Source: Cheiracanthium punctorium (taxonomy: Eukaryota; Arthropoda; Arachnida; Araneae; Cheiracanthiidae). From it: a stretch of 64,000 nucleotides of DNA. The DNA lies in assembly GCA_038373885.1 (NCBI GenBank), contig JAWZYV010011906.1, positions 124,001 to 188,000 on the forward strand, in the 5' to 3' direction. The notes beneath the pieces are model-generated. The model was not told where the DNA came from, did not search any database, and saw only the letters and a program-made list of their open reading frames with translations. This document shows positions 11,991-24,997 of this stretch, in pieces. The translations under genes were made by a program, and so were the position numbers. How positions within the stretch are numbered: the stretch's first letter is position 1; each line of letters opens with the position of its first letter.

Positions 11991-12465
11991 CATTGTAAAA
12001 CAAAAAATATTTTTAATGTTCTGCAATATTCTGTCAAAACATCGTAACACTTAGGTTCAATTCAGTTCATGGATTAACATATTTAGATAATATAAAAAAT
12101 AATCATAGAACTAGTAAATTTAAATTCTAAATTATGTCCAAATACTCCAGTTTTCTTTTTAAAAATGTTCATTCCAAAACACTGAAAACAGACCTTATCT
12201 CTGTCCAAGTTTCTTGAAACTATAATATATACTTTATTTTTAAAAAATGAAATCGTCTATTCATATTTCAACTCTAAAGGTTGAAAAATAAAAAAAATAA
12301 GGAAATTTTTAGGTTGTGAAAAAACAATTATCTTCCAATTTCTATATTTTCGTCTCCCACACTTTTAACAGTCTAAAAGTTCATCCGCATTGTAAAACAA
12401 AAATATTTTAATCTTTCTGAAACACTCTGTCAAAAAATATCTCACCATCTAAGTTCAATCCAGCT
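11991..12465. repeat. Direct repeat, ~70 bp units 400 bp apart
   Basis: GCATTGTAAAACAAAAAATA through CTGTCAAAACATC and TAGGTTCAATTCAG (11991-12066) recurs, diverged, at 12388-12465. The intervening sequence has no recognised feature. Confidence 0.55.
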
Positions 12466-12689
12466 CGATGTAAACCTGAAACAAGCTCGTGAATGGATAA
12501 AGAAAAAAAAATGCAAGCTACTCTTGGAGCATTTCAATGTAGCAAAAATAAGGCTTGTTCTAAGTCAATTTCTCACCAAACTTATAAATACTGAATCATA
12601 TGAGCATGCAATAGGAAATAGGTTTTTGTATCACTTGATCTTGATTGTTTCTTTCAAGATGTTGAGAAATATGTAGATTTCTTTTTTCA

Positions 12690-12785
12690 TCTTCAGTAAT
12701 CTGTAATGGAAAGCAAGATTTAAAAAGATAGTGATCACGATTTTACAACTGGTAATTCAGCATAATGGGCTAAAAGGTGAAATTC
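12690..12785. repeat. Dispersed repeat, first copy
   Basis: GTAATCTGTAATGGAAAGC, CACGATTTTACAACTGGTAA and CAGCATAATGGGCTAAAAGG correspond to GTAATCTGTAATAGAAAAG, CACGATTTTGTAACTGGTAA and GAGCATAATGACTCAAAAG at 15018-15105. The two lie 2.3 kb apart in the same orientation. Nature unknown. Confidence 0.55.
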
Positions 12786-13442
12786 ATTATTATGGATTTA
12801 ATCTTAAAAATGAGCAGATGTGATAATATTTCAAAACTCATCAAACTGCAGAATATATGTTATGCAATAAGATGAACCCTTACTATGAATTCCACCTGAA
12901 GAACAATACGAGATTTATGAATAAAGCACATTCAAAATTGCGCCGATTTCTCAGATAACAAAATTTTTTTAATAGAATACGATGAAAAACACCACACCTG
13001 TCTCAGCTATTTTTAAATTTCGCTTAAAAGATTATGAGACATGAATTTTTTCTCAAAGATTTTAGATAAGCATTAACATGTACTGAGATTAAGAAATATT
13101 CTTAATTTGAAAACTAATTATGAAAGCATCGAGATGAAAGCGTTCACAGCAATAACATAAATAAACATACAATAAAAGTAAACTACGAATAAAGCTTCCT
13201 GATACAAAGTGTTTATCATATTGAATGTCAATCTACTTTAACTATAATTACTGATAATGAGAGTTCAAGTACGATTGCTGCTAATTGTTAAACAAAATAT
13301 GCATTGTATGGATCAAGGAATATCAGTATTCGACTATAATAGTCGACTGTTTTCATTTTTCCGCTTTCAAAAATGAAAGGAAATAAATAAATAAACTACT
13401 TAAATACTACTAAAATATTTCTTCATTGCATTGTCGTCAAAA

Positions 13443-13764
13443 CAGTTGAACCCGTTTAATGGAATAGTAAATTTGCCACGAAAATTCATTCTAATAAGCG
13501 GAATATTCCGTTATACGGGATCACATTGGCTAATTATTACGGTTTCACACATTGAAAATTTATTGCACTAAGCGGGATATTCCGTTATACGGGATCGCAT
13601 TGACTAAGGATTACGGTTTGGTACACTGAAAATTTATAACACTAAGTGGATTATTCCGTTATCCGGGATCACATTGATTAATGATTATGGTTTGGTACAT
13701 TGAAAATTTATTACAATAAGTGGGATATTCTTTTAGCCGATATTCCATTAAGCGGGTTCGACTG
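13443..13764. mobile_element. Pogo-like MITE with internal 74-bp repeats
   Basis: Left end CAGTTGAACCCGTTTAATGG, right end (minus) CAGTCGAACCCGCTTAATGG; 18 of 20 match. The right flank is TA, the left AA. CAGTYGAACCCG-type ends with TA targets are seen in pogo/Tigger elements. Inside are about four units of 74 bp, aligned on ATTCCGTTATACGGGATCAC at 13505, 13579, 13653 and 13727 (the last diverged). Each unit contains a sequence resembling the element's own end, so the repeat may have grown from the terminal repeat. Confidence 0.7.
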
Positions 13765-14401
13765 TACTATTTATCTCAAACTTATGAAAATGCAGATGCC
13801 AGTTAGCCTGGTAACAATTTTAAGAAATTCTGAAATTAAGTCCTTGCCAATTTGAGTATCCCAAACTTAGAGTTACCATTTTAAACACAATCCCGAAGAT
13901 TCACAGGTGTAAATTCTGTAGCCTATACAAAATATTCAGTACAAAACTGTGTAAAAATAGTCTGAATAAAAATTTTAAATTCAAAGTTCCACTTAAATTC
14001 CACAAAACTATTCACACTTCTTTTTTAATTGTTATATGTTATACAAAAATAGTTATATGTTTTACAAATTTTTAGGAAAAGTAGAGCGTTTCAAAAGCTA
14101 GTTTATAGACTCCTCAAAAAATAAACAAACGCCAACTCTCAGAATCTGGTAGCACTGCGAAATCGTCTTTAAAACCTATCATTAAAATTCATTAAAACCT
14201 ATTTATATGTACTGAATCATCAAAACCTACCATCAAAAAACTATTTCATAATAGGTTTTAAGGAATTTCATTAAAAACAATATTAATGTGTGCTGAATCT
14301 ATTAACGGCTTCAGTACAGACATTAATGAAAAGCTATATTAATGTGAACTGAAATTCAGAAGGCTAAAGAATTCACATGGGTATTCAAAATTTGTCTTGT
14401 A

Positions 14402-14785
14402 GATCCGGCAACAGATCGGTCAATTAAACTCCGTTCCCATTAGAACACCGAAAGTGTTGTGAAGCAGCACCGGCTAGGCCAGTGCTAGGGAGGGTGAACT
14501 CCTATCTCAACCCAGTTTGCTGAGAGCCGTGTAAGATAAAGAGAGCTGGTGCACGCAAAATCTGCCGTGGTTCCAATGTCCTGTATGTTCAAACGACACC
14601 TCTTTGCGTGCCAATCTAGGTGCTAGGTCTCTCATCTGGATTTGGTCAAAAATCAGGAGACCACTCATAGGGGGCAACTTTGGTCTGTCTGCTAAGTTCC
14701 CCCATAATGAAATGACCAACACCTAAGGCCCTCGTAGCGGTCAAACGTTCAAGTGGGCCGCTGACACGGCCATTAGAAAAAAAAA
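14402..14785 (+). mobile_element. 5S rRNA-derived SINE (SINE3 type) with perfect TSD
   Basis: A 384-bp retroposon flanked by the perfect 10-bp duplication TTGTCTTGTA at 14392-14401 and 14786-14795, ending in nine A. The first ~120 bp resemble eukaryotic 5S rRNA. A CACCGAA motif is followed by GAAGCAGCACCGG (5S A-box region), then GGGAGGGTGAACTCCT (compare the 5S intermediate element and box C, GGATGGGTGACC), then CCCAG. That places an internal type 1 Pol III promoter in the head. The last ~140 bp, from the GGGGGCAAC motif near 14670 through TTCCCCCATAATGAA to the A tail, match the 3' domain of the tRNA-headed SINE at 54602-54840. The element is non-coding and must have used a LINE's enzymes in trans. 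The 5S head is diverged and the call rests on eye alignment. Confidence 0.75.
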
Positions 14786-15017
14786 TTGTCTTGTAATCTT
14801 ATTTTGAACTATAATTTAAAAAGCTTAACAATTTTTCTCGAAAAAAAAATTATTAATGCTCTCCCGAGAGAAGTGAACTAAAGATATTCAAATATATATT
14901 TAAGTTTGCGATTAATCCTATTTTGAACTATCTGTTTTCCATCCGTTTTCGGCTGTACGTTCAAAAAGTTTGCGAAACTTGACTTGTTACTCATTTTTTA
15001 TTCCATTTCACCTTTGG

Positions 15018-15105
15018 TAATCTGTAATAGAAAAGAACGAAGAGAAAGATTGAGAGCACGATTTTGTAACTGGTAATAGAGCATAATGACTCAAAAGTTA
15101 AATTC
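15018..15105. repeat. Dispersed repeat, second copy
   Basis: Diverged partner of 12690-12785, same orientation. The sequence on both sides is unrelated by eye. Confidence 0.55.
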
Positions 15106-16406
15106 TTCTCAATTCTTCAGGATTTTAATCCTCTAAACAGCAAAACAATGGCCTTTCCAAAGCCGTGAAAGACTTTCCAAAACGTTACACCATTTGTAAA
15201 GACTACGTAGGTGGGGAAAAGTGGCCACGGAATTTTAGTGTTAACACTGCAACTAATGGTTTAAATTTGCGTACTTTCTCGTATCAGATTTTATACGCGA
15301 TTTGTTCTTAAGTGGCTCAATATAAGGCTTTTAAAAGGCTTTACCTCTGCAGCAAATGCTTGATAACGGTGTTTTCCGTTTTGATTCTCTTTTTCTAAAG
15401 CCGCCATTATAAAAACTGAGAGGGGAAAACTATTTTTTGCTTGATTTGGATGCTTTTGGTAGATAAATTTTATAAAGTGGGGTAAAACATCGCCATTTCG
15501 TGGGAAACTGATTCTTTACGAAATAAAAGAAAACATTTTTCAGTTCAAGGATACCATGATTTTAAAACTAAACGCTGATGGGATAAAATGATTGGGAAAT
15601 TATATTTTTAAAACAAACAAGCAGTTACAAAAGAATCGGAGATTAGAAAACATTTTCGATCGTGTACTTTTTTTTTCCTCGCAATTTAGCCATTTTGGTT
15701 CAATGATAGAGTTTGATGGGGAGAAAATTCAATATTGTTACAAAATTGTAATGTTGCTTTCCCGCATTAATGTGTACTGCTGGAAAGAAAGTTGTACAGG
15801 CATTCTTGGAAGTAATGAGTAAAGGAATGAGTAAAGGACTCTTTGACTTTAGCAACAAACTTGGCGGCCGTTTTGATGACTTGGTGACAAATTTGGAGAC
15901 TTTGGCGACCAAAATAAGGTTCTCGAAACTAGTTGAATTTTGTCTGTATTTCAATTAAGAAAGAAATTGCGAGAAAAATCTATAAATATGATGCCACGTC
16001 CGGCTTGGAAGTGTATAAATAAGAAGTCTCTCTCACTGTCGAGTGAATGTATGATACACTGCGGATATAGAGAGCAGAACAGTACGATTGACATTGCGGT
16101 TTGAAAAGTGTAATTGCTGTGACAATTAACAATTTGTCGCTGCATATAACCTGTTTAGATTTTAAAATCAGATTATTTTTTATGTTTAGAATGCTATTAA
16201 ATATACGACTAGACACTAAGGCTAATGTTATACTGAGATGCAAATTTACTAAGCGAATCTATCTGAAAGAATCATTCATGTCATGCTCTTTCCATGCATT
16301 AAATGCAGAGTGTCATGTATGGCTGTATGATCAAATATTTTAATATTTCTTATTTAGCGAGTAGAGAATACCAGGACTTTCAAACGATTTGATTACTACG
16401 GAATTA
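15106..16406. other. No recognised feature
   Basis: AT-rich, with overlapping frames of up to 87 codons on both strands around 15700-16340. None has a recognised motif and they contradict each other in strand. Confidence 0.5.
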
Positions 16407-16560
16407 GTTACGGCATCCTCTTAAAACAGTATTCGAATATAAGTCAAATTTCCTATGTCAGTTTCATATATAAAATATTGTTTTCCACAATAAAAGTGTC
16501 ATTCACAAAAAAATCTTGTAAATTTGACTTTCACTCGCATATTTTTTTGAGCAGGTGTAC
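16407..16560. mobile_element. Tc1/mariner MITE, family A
   Basis: Left arm CCTCTTAAAACAGTATTCG with AAGTCAAATTTCCTATG, and right arm (minus) GTACACCTGCTCAAAAAAAT with GTGAAAGTCAAATTT. It has the same architecture and length as the copy at 41390-41543. Confidence 0.65.
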
Positions 16561-17383
16561 ATTTTATAAAGCTGGAATAAAAGTGAATCAGTTTCGAAAA
16601 TTTGTATTGTTTATCACATTGAGGAAACGATATACTTATAAATAAGCAAAATGTACTCATTTTCTAATAATTTTATATCCAAAAACTTAAATCTGAGGAG
16701 TACATGTACTTATATTGACTCGTGTCTTTAAATCGCATTAAACGTCATGTACTGACGCAATTGTACTTAGAAAAGTATGAGATCATGTATTTAGTACTTT
16801 AATGAGTACATTAAACTATTCATTTTTAAGTAGACTTTTTTAACTGTGAAAAGGAATTAATCTTGGATGCTTTACTGCTTTGGATGTCTACTGCTATCCT
16901 AAAAAATACCTCTTTTTTACCAATTTGCTCTTTATCTTAGGTGCACTTTATATTAAAAGCTCGGCTTTAATTACTGAATCCAGTGCCATTCACAAATAGA
17001 AAAAGCTTTTTCCTATTTTTTATATTACTTTGACATTTTATTCGGGTGATAATTTTATAATCCCAGGTGGCATTTGCTAAAATCTCAGCTCTTTATTCTT
17101 ATGGTTTATTAACCCGAAATATGTAGACACGTTTTTTTTCAGACCGTTGTAAAATAACATCCGCTTTCCAGAACTAAGTATAAATATAAATTAGCAGATG
17201 AATAATTACAAACTATTATTTTCGAACTATCTAGGCGTTCAGAATTTATTATCTTATCCAGCAAATTCAAACTAGTTATCTGGAGTTCCTAATAGGTATT
17301 ATTTGTATGTAGCATGAGTCAATTACTGCTGATGGCATACCAAAACTTAGCTCTCTATTCCACATGAGGAAAGTTGGCATCAC
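16561..17383. other. No recognised feature
   Basis: AT-rich, no long frames, no repeats seen by eye. Confidence 0.5.
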
Positions 17384-17513
17384 CAATCAACCTCAAATTG
17401 AATGCATAAAATTTACTTGATGACAATTGTATGTAACTGAAATAACAGCAATCAACCTCAAGTTGAATACATAAAATTTACTTTATGACAATTGTATGTA
17501 ACTGAAATAAATG
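17384..17513. repeat. 65-bp tandem duplication
   Basis: Two units (17384-17448 and 17449-17513) beginning CAATCAACCTCAA and containing ATAAAATTTACTT and GACAATTGTATGTAACTGAA. A few differences separate them, so it is older than the 68-bp duplication at 387. Confidence 0.85.
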
Positions 17514-17727
17514 TTGTAAAATATAAGTTGTTCATTATTTTGTTTTCTTAAATTAAATCTGAATATCTAGTTTCAGAAGCAAATGGTGTAAAAATAGCTA
17601 ATTTAATCTTAAAAATTAAAAAAAATCAATTAAATTGTTTCAGTTTTTACTGCACATGTTAGTACAATTTTATAAACTACATTAATATAATCTAACCACC
17701 ATTCCTGCCTTATACGTTTAAAATATA

Positions 17728-17826
17728 TAGAGCTAAATTAGCTCCATTGGATTTAAGCTATGCTTCGTTATGTAACGTCTGAGAAGAAAAAGCAGAATTT
17801 AAATCCGTCGAGGCTAATTTAGATAG
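17728..17826. mobile_element. Short foldback element
   Basis: AGCTAAATTAGCTCCATTGG with GATTTAAGC on the left is inverted at the right as AATTTAAATCCGTCGAGG then CTAATTTAGA. About 30 bp pair around a 40-bp loop. The outer AGCTAAATTAGCTCCA recalls foldback family B, so it may be a shortened relative. Confidence 0.45.
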
Positions 17827-18398
17827 ATATTTTTCAACGTGCACTTTTGTAAATTGAAACAAGGTATTTACAGTGTAAATGTTTCTATTGGCAACTCTAA
17901 CATTTGATGAATTTTTTTTTCAGAAAATGTTCCGGCCATACAAGTCTCATTGTTGTGAAATATATTTATATGTACATAACTCACACTCTCCATTATCAAT
18001 AATATATTTCAGTAATTCTTTTACTTTGAATTCAATAAAATGTTTTATATTAAATGAACATAAGAAGTTAATCTCCATCTAAACTAAGTGAGGACATGAA
18101 TACTGAAATACTTAAATTCTAAAAGAAAAATCACGAAAAACAGTTTTTTTAAATAGATTACAATGATTTTCAGTAAATAAAAGCAGATAAACTGAGTAAA
18201 AATTGGAGTTAAAAAAAAAAAAACAGATTTCAACAAATGTTGGTTAGTAAGATACTGAGTAATCATGTTTAATCATCGCTGAAATTTGGTCTTTTCCACC
18301 GTGGAAAAAAGAAATTTAGATTTGGCATAATAAAAAAGCTTCATAGCTATTTTAGGATAGTCAAAGGTAAATTATATGTCTAAACACACACAGATGTA

Positions 18399-18748
18399 TA
18401 GGGTGTCCCAAAATTTAAGCAAGATTTGAATTAAATAAAAAAAACAGTTTTTTTTTCAGTTGTACATCTTTATTATTGAAACATTATAAAGATGTCATCT
18501 TTATTATAGAAACATAATAAAGTACATACGATAGGGTTATATATGGAATAGCACATCGGGCAACTGACCTTTCATTATTTTTGGAAGTGTTGTTCAACAA
18601 TGAAAATGCATTGCTCTTTTGTATAGTAGTGCATTTTTACTAACCCTAAACTGTCAGCTGTCAAACTGTTTTAATTTTTTGGTTGCCAACAATAAATTAA
18701 TTAATTTTCTATGCAATTTAAATCTTGCGTTATTTCTGGGACACCCTA
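18399..18748. mobile_element. Mariner-like MITE
   Basis: Left end TAGGGTGTCCCAAAATTTAA, right end (minus) TAGGGTGTCCCAGAAATAAC, both continuing to GCAAGATTT. TA flanks both sides (18397-18398, 18749-18750). 350 bp. It also contains a local duplication of an ATCTTTATTAT-GAAACAT segment near 18465-18515. No transposase. Confidence 0.7.
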
Positions 18749-21700
18749 TATATAAAATATACATATTGTGTTATAGGAATCGTCCTGCTTCGTTCATTGT
18801 AAATATATTCTAATATAGCATATGCCTCTAAGACACTTAGAAAATTTCCTCTTCACATTGCAACCTACATTAAATCAGTGTAGTGAATTTAAAATACACA
18901 ATGATACTTTTGGTCATAAGAACTTATTACGATTATCTTTAAAATAATCTTAAACATCATTCCGTTGTTTAAATTGAGAGCACCTCTTTTGAAAAAAAAA
19001 GGGGAAAAGAAACTAATGTGATGAATTGCAAATACGCTTCATTCTTAAACAATGTTCTTCAAATTGAATAGAACTGTATAATGGAATTGAATACATCATT
19101 ATACAAATAACACTTAAACCGTATGAAGGGCGAAACATAGATTATAAAGTATCTTTTTGATTACTGCTAAACAGAAAGACAAACAAGTGAATTTCGTATC
19201 TCTCCATCAAAAGAAGTGGAAGAACTAGTCTTTAATTCTCCCATCTCATATCTACTTTACTAATGTTTTTAGTGAGATGTACAAAGCTTAAGCAAAGAAT
19301 CGACATTCTTTGTAACGTTCTACTAACCTTTCATGAAAATGATTGAGTTATAATGATGACGAAATGAAAAGCAATTTCTATGAAATTAAAGCCTACGAAT
19401 TTCGTCTTTACTTCATCTATGTAATTATGCGCCATAGGAACTTTTAATGTTTCCTTGACACAGACATTACTTGAGTATGAACACGTATGCTCAACATGAA
19501 CCCGGGATTCCAGAAAATTAAAAAAAAAAGTAACAAACAAAAAAGCTGGGTATGAAATTATCCAAGAGAAAGGTACGTTATTGCATTAACCTTCTGCATT
19601 TCTCCAGTTTTTAACTGCATTTTAACAATTGAAACACTCAATGCTGTCTTCCGAACTTAGTTGGGTAACTTCAGCTTTCATAATTTGCTAACTTCGAGGT
19701 TCTTAAACTCCAAATATGAATTGAAATTTCTTTTTCATATAAAGGAAAAATTTAGTTTCCTTATCCGTAATTTTTTTTAAATGCTCACAAAAAGGGATTT
19801 TTCTCAGAAAACACTTAAAATTTGTCTATTTCTAGGTGCATTTTCCTGAGTAGTAAACAGGAATGTATCTCAGAAATATAATCAGCAGTATTTCATTTCA
19901 AACATAGAATTAAGACATTTTTATTCATTATTCGTGTATTTAATCCGAATTATAGTTTAATTTATTTATTCCAACTTAATTTTTGAAGCTCGGCTTCGTA
20001 GTATGTGCCATCCAGTTATCTAAATTACTATACACCCTACAGTTGCCTCGCAAGATTTCAAATGTAAGTCTTACATTACCATCATTTTTAATACTAGTTT
20101 GACATTTAGCTCTTGTGAAAGATTTTAAGCATAATAAAATGTAATGCAGATAGTGCAATATGTAAAATCATGAAAGGGTTTCGTTAATGGTGGTTATCAC
20201 ATTCTATAAGTCTAATCACATAAGTAAAAAGTCTGTGCATGTAACGAAAATTCTATTAAAAATTAATGTAAAAATATTTTAGAAGTTCGTTTGGTTAATT
20301 TTTCAGTATTAATATAAAATTTGAAAATAATAAATAAAATGATAAATATACTAAGCACACTAAGTCATTAAACAAATATAAAAATCATTTAATATACATG
20401 GACTTTAAATTTTAAATTACAATGAGGATGTATACAAAAAGAATGTATAAAATATTACTTACTTGAATATCGGTTTTTGTGAATAATAGTTTGTTAATAA
20501 CAATAAATATAAATCAGTTTCAAAATACTGGAGATTCTGATCAAAATATAACATTGATAATTGACTTTACCAACTGTAAGTCAGCGCTCCAGCATTTTCT
20601 TCTCCGAGTGCAGAATGTGTGGTTACATTCAGCGCATGCGTAGGACCCCCACCCACACACTCTCCGGAGAAAAGAATTATTCTCTCAATGGTTCTTCATT
20701 TTGATCTCATGTGGTCTATGCGTGAAGCTAGTCGAAAAATCCCTCCTGTCTTCGGAAGTTTCAAATTATTTTCGTACGGGTTTTACTAATTAATATTTTA
20801 GCTCATCAAAAAATTATCCTAGACGCTTGATTTTTTTTAAACGAAAGCTGAGCAGTTTGTCCGTAACAGTATATATTTTTTTTTTAGTCGAAATATTCCA
20901 TAGCTTTTTAGATGCGAGCTGAGATAGGCTCCTCGTTCTGAAATTCATCCGAATTCGCCGGAGAAAAGGGTTATCGATTTTTATTTATCAAAAACTCGGA
21001 AATGCAGCTAATTCAAAAATGAAGGTTTCTTTAGAAAGAAAACTCTTTTCTCTTTCCAATAGTCTAATTATTTTTTCCCAATAGTCTAATTATTGTCTTC
21101 TTTTTCGGTGGGCGAAGACAGAAAACCGTCGAAAATAACGTAAAATATAAAAGAATTAAAAATTAAAAAACTACGCCCGAGGTGCAAACTCCGGGATCCT
21201 CGGGATGCTTGGGAACCCCCCCCCCCCCGCAGAATTTGGTGCAGTTCGGTCATATAGTTAGTCTGCTACGTGAACGACAAACACACAGACATCCAAAATC
21301 GTCCCACCTCATCATGACGCTATTGCCCGTGACGCGAACTTGAAATTTCACTCTCAACGCGCCTAAAGAAGTTTCACTTAAAATAAAATATGCATTTTAA
21401 TTCTTACCTTTATACTTACCTTTACACTTATGTTCTTACTACTTAACTTTACATATTTCATATACTATAAGATAAGTACCATCTTAAAACAATAAATAAA
21501 TTTAATTAGTTTATTGGGTAATATTTAAACAAATAATACCAAATTAATGCATTTCCGACAAGTATGATTCTCGCATTTGTTATTTTTATGATATGTCTAT
21601 AACCTGCATGTCACCATATGCTTCTTATATGGCTTTGCGTAATCTGGTGTAATAGCAAATGACTAAACAAGATATTTTTCAGAGAGACAAACCAAAAACA

Positions 21701-22020
21701 GGTCTCGAATACATTTAAAAAATTGTTTTTCTTTTAACTTCACGTTGTGCTGCAGTTGCTTGTAATTACAGCATTCTGTACAGTAAAATGTAATACTCCG
21801 TCTTGCAGTTTCAAGTAACTCAGTACCACAAGGAGGTAAAGGTAACGTCATTTTTTCCAGAGTATGTAGAATAAAAATGATTTTTTTAGTTTAAATGACA
21901 AAAACAAATGACTAAGCATTATATTTTTCAAAGAATTTTTTTTTTTTTTTTACTTATAAAAGGTTATCATCTCACAAGCATGCAAAGTAAAAATTTGCTT
22001 TTTAAACTCGAGTTGTAAAA

Positions 22021-22025
<5 letters not shown>
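18749..22025. other. No recognised gene; two GC-richer patches
   Basis: At 20600-20680 TTCTTCTCCGAGTG and CACTCTCCGGAGAAAAG are partly inverted. At 21170-21330 a C-rich run is followed by CTACGTGAACGACAAACACA, wording common in arthropod transposon remnants. The rest is featureless. Confidence 0.45.
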
Positions 22026-22052
<27 letters not shown>

Positions 22053-22053
22053 T
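22026..22053. repeat. Poly(T), 28 bp
   Basis: Homopolymer run, possibly the tail of a minus-strand retroposon. The sequence to its right carries no recognisable SINE head. A TTTTA-rich tract follows at 22478-22527. Confidence 0.9.
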
Positions 22054-23174
22054 CCCTATTCTTTTTGAAAATTTTTGAAAAGGAATTACGTCCCGTACGT
22101 ACGAACGCCAAGTTTTCTTTTCTTCAAAATTTAATGCGCGGCTAATAATAAAAGAATCATAAAAAGGATAACATTTACGACCAGGTGTGGGTGTTGGTTT
22201 CGCCCCGGATGCTACCTTTAAACCCTTCCATGACTAACATTTCACGGAAGTCACAGTTACTCTGGGCTCCATATTTCACGGGTCTTTCACGAAATGGACA
22301 GACTTTTAGTGTTGTAATGTCCACGGGGGGGCTTTGAATTCGTTAAATCCCGGTAAAATATCCAAGCTTTTAATTTCCACGACCCTGTTCTTGGCCCGAG
22401 GGTGAACCATAAAAGAGGTATTTTATTTTCATTTTATTTTGAAGAAGTGGAACGAAACGCTTTCTATGGCTTGCGATCTTTTTTATTTTATTTTTATTTT
22501 TTTATTTTATTTTATTTTTTTATTTTTGGAACGCTTTAAACGGACACTTTACGACCTCAGCTAGCCAGACAATATAAATTACACCTGCGCCGTACACACA
22601 AGGGAATATGCGATATACTCATGAACTGAATGTTACTCAAGATATTTCACGGGTTACATTTAATTTCGAATAAATGTCACCGTTGTTATTTAGTGCGATC
22701 GTAAGTCCCAATCCGGAAAATTATTCTAGATATGCCCAATAAATTTTTGCTTCCAGTCTAAATTGCTGAGTTTAACTAAACCGGGTAGCCGGGAGTAACC
22801 CTGATTCCATTCTTTGAGCTTATGTCATTTTTCTGGATTACGTCCGAGCGAACGTTAAAGAATGGGAAACAGCCATATGCTAGCTACTTCTATAGCTCCT
22901 TCTTTTCTTGGAAACGTGTAGTTATCTTCAACTCTAAAGCACTGAGTGGGATCACTTTATAATTTCCTGTTGTATTAAGTAAAGTTTTAGTAAATTTCTC
23001 AGACTTCACAAATCATTCTTTTAATGTCATTTAAATTTTCATATATTGTGTGAGTGAAAATTTCGACTGCATTCTTCAGAATAAACATAATGTGAAAATA
23101 ATATAAAGTAATATTCTCTAAATATTACTTTAAAGTAATAAGCATAGTAAGCAATATAACTAATTATTATCTGG

Positions 23175-23213
<39 letters not shown>

Positions 23214-24772
23214 CTATTTGAAACGACTACTTACCTCAGGAAGAAAATATTTTGCTCTTGGAATATTTAATTCGCTATAAAGATTTCTCTGTAATATTTA
23301 TAAGAGAGGACAGAAAAACTTCAACGTTTTAATAAGCAATCAGATTTGAGGGTCTTCCCATTTCAATATTTGCTTTTCTCCTCGGCGACATTTGATTTTT
23401 TAGCGGCGATAATCAAGACAATTCTTGAAGCTCGAAGCTGATGAATCATTTTCTAATCTAATGAATTTATGCAAGTAATGAACAGCTTTTAAATGTTCTT
23501 CGTACGATCAAATAAACAACGAAGCATAACTTCACTATTTACTGAATGTGGTATCATATGATCATGCTCAACATCTATGGATTGAACATGATCCTATGAT
23601 ATAGACATGCTAATCTACAAAAGAATGATAAGAAAACAGAAAAAAGTAGTTAACAAATTACCCATGAATTACCCTTGCAAACCTCTTATGCTAATTCAAT
23701 AAACTCAGCCATTTATAATCAACGGTCTTTTACCATGTTCATCAAATTATAGATCTCTGAGCGCATTCTTATTAATAATGATTTCTTATACCCTATTCTC
23801 TTTTACGGAGAGTTTAACAGTATTAATGCATTAATTTGTTTACAAAATTCTCACCTCTATTGACAGTTACGATGTTAGTGATAAAAAATATAGTTTCTGG
23901 GTGTTATAATTTACATTTGGCTATTTCCCTCTAATATTTTTCTTTAACAAAATTATGCATAAGGCTTTATTAATATGATTAGAACTCGAGACATGTTTGG
24001 CAGGTACTCATTTTGAAACTTATTTGTCTATTTCTATTCCTGATTTAAAAAGGAAAGAACTAACTAAAAACTTTCTTTGAATATTTAAACAAGGTTGATT
24101 TCCGAACAAAATATGTCAGATATTTATTAGCTAAATAAAACGTACAGGTCATGTCAGGGGACTCATAAATTAAAATTTTATGAATAGTTTAAGTAGCTGA
24201 TTTTACACACAAGACGATTTAGAAGTCTCATAAAATATACGTTTATAGCGTAATTAGTTAATGAAATACAATTCGTCTTATGAAAATGTATTTAATTGTT
24301 GATCATAATTGAGAAAATAACGTATATTGACAGCGATAGTCATGTATAATGGCTATGACCATTGACACTTCAGTTAAACTACTTTTATGATTCTTGAATT
24401 CCCCTTTTGGAGTACAGACTCTCAAAAAAGTATTGAAGTATAAGAGAAGTTTCCGACTTTGGTTTTGTGAATATCTAATTTGTTTTGAGAAAAACTCGAC
24501 AGAAATATGAAAAATTCTACTTATGCGTAACCGTATTCGTATTTCATGATAAATGAATTTTAATATCAGGGGCGAGGCGTGAATATATGCCATGGTCATC
24601 GCTGCTTACAGATTTATCCCCCTCTTCCCCGCCAGCGCAAGCACACATCCACACACTGTGTTATAAGTTCTAATGAAACGACCGACGAAAAGAAAATTTT
24701 GATCATGGTGTGATGCAAATAGTCAAAAATATTATGTTCATATATTTTATCAACATTTAAGTTAAATATTTA
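22054..24772. other. No recognised feature
   Basis: Holds a TTTTA-rich tract (22478-22527) and the (TA)n at 23178. A 98-codon minus-strand frame (24303-24599) has no recognised motif. Confidence 0.5.
23178..23210. repeat. (TA)n microsatellite
   Basis: Alternating AT, 33 bp, in otherwise featureless AT-rich sequence. Confidence 0.95.
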
Positions 24773-24997
24773 GTACAAAAATATTTTTAAAAAAAATCCT
24801 ATTCTAGTCTAAGTTGAATTTCTTATTTGATTCGGTTGATTACTGATTCATTTTTCAAAAAACACATAACTCAAAAGAAATACTAGACGTTGTCATTGGA
24901 CTATAATTTATTTTTTATGTAACACAATATATATAAGATCGAACACATTAACACAGTAAATTTGTCTTACACTGGAATACTTTAATGAGGTGGTGTA
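24773..24997. mobile_element. Tc1/mariner MITE, family A, diverged
   Basis: The right end CTTACACTGGAATACTTTAA followed by GAGGTGGTGTAA matches the right end at 41543. Left-part similarity is AGTCTAAGTTGAATTTCTTA. It is the most diverged of the copies, so the left boundary is approximate. Confidence 0.5.

Noticed and set aside
13500..13730. Possible CRISPR or satellite array
   Set aside because: The 74-bp units are contiguous and enclosed by transposon terminal repeats.
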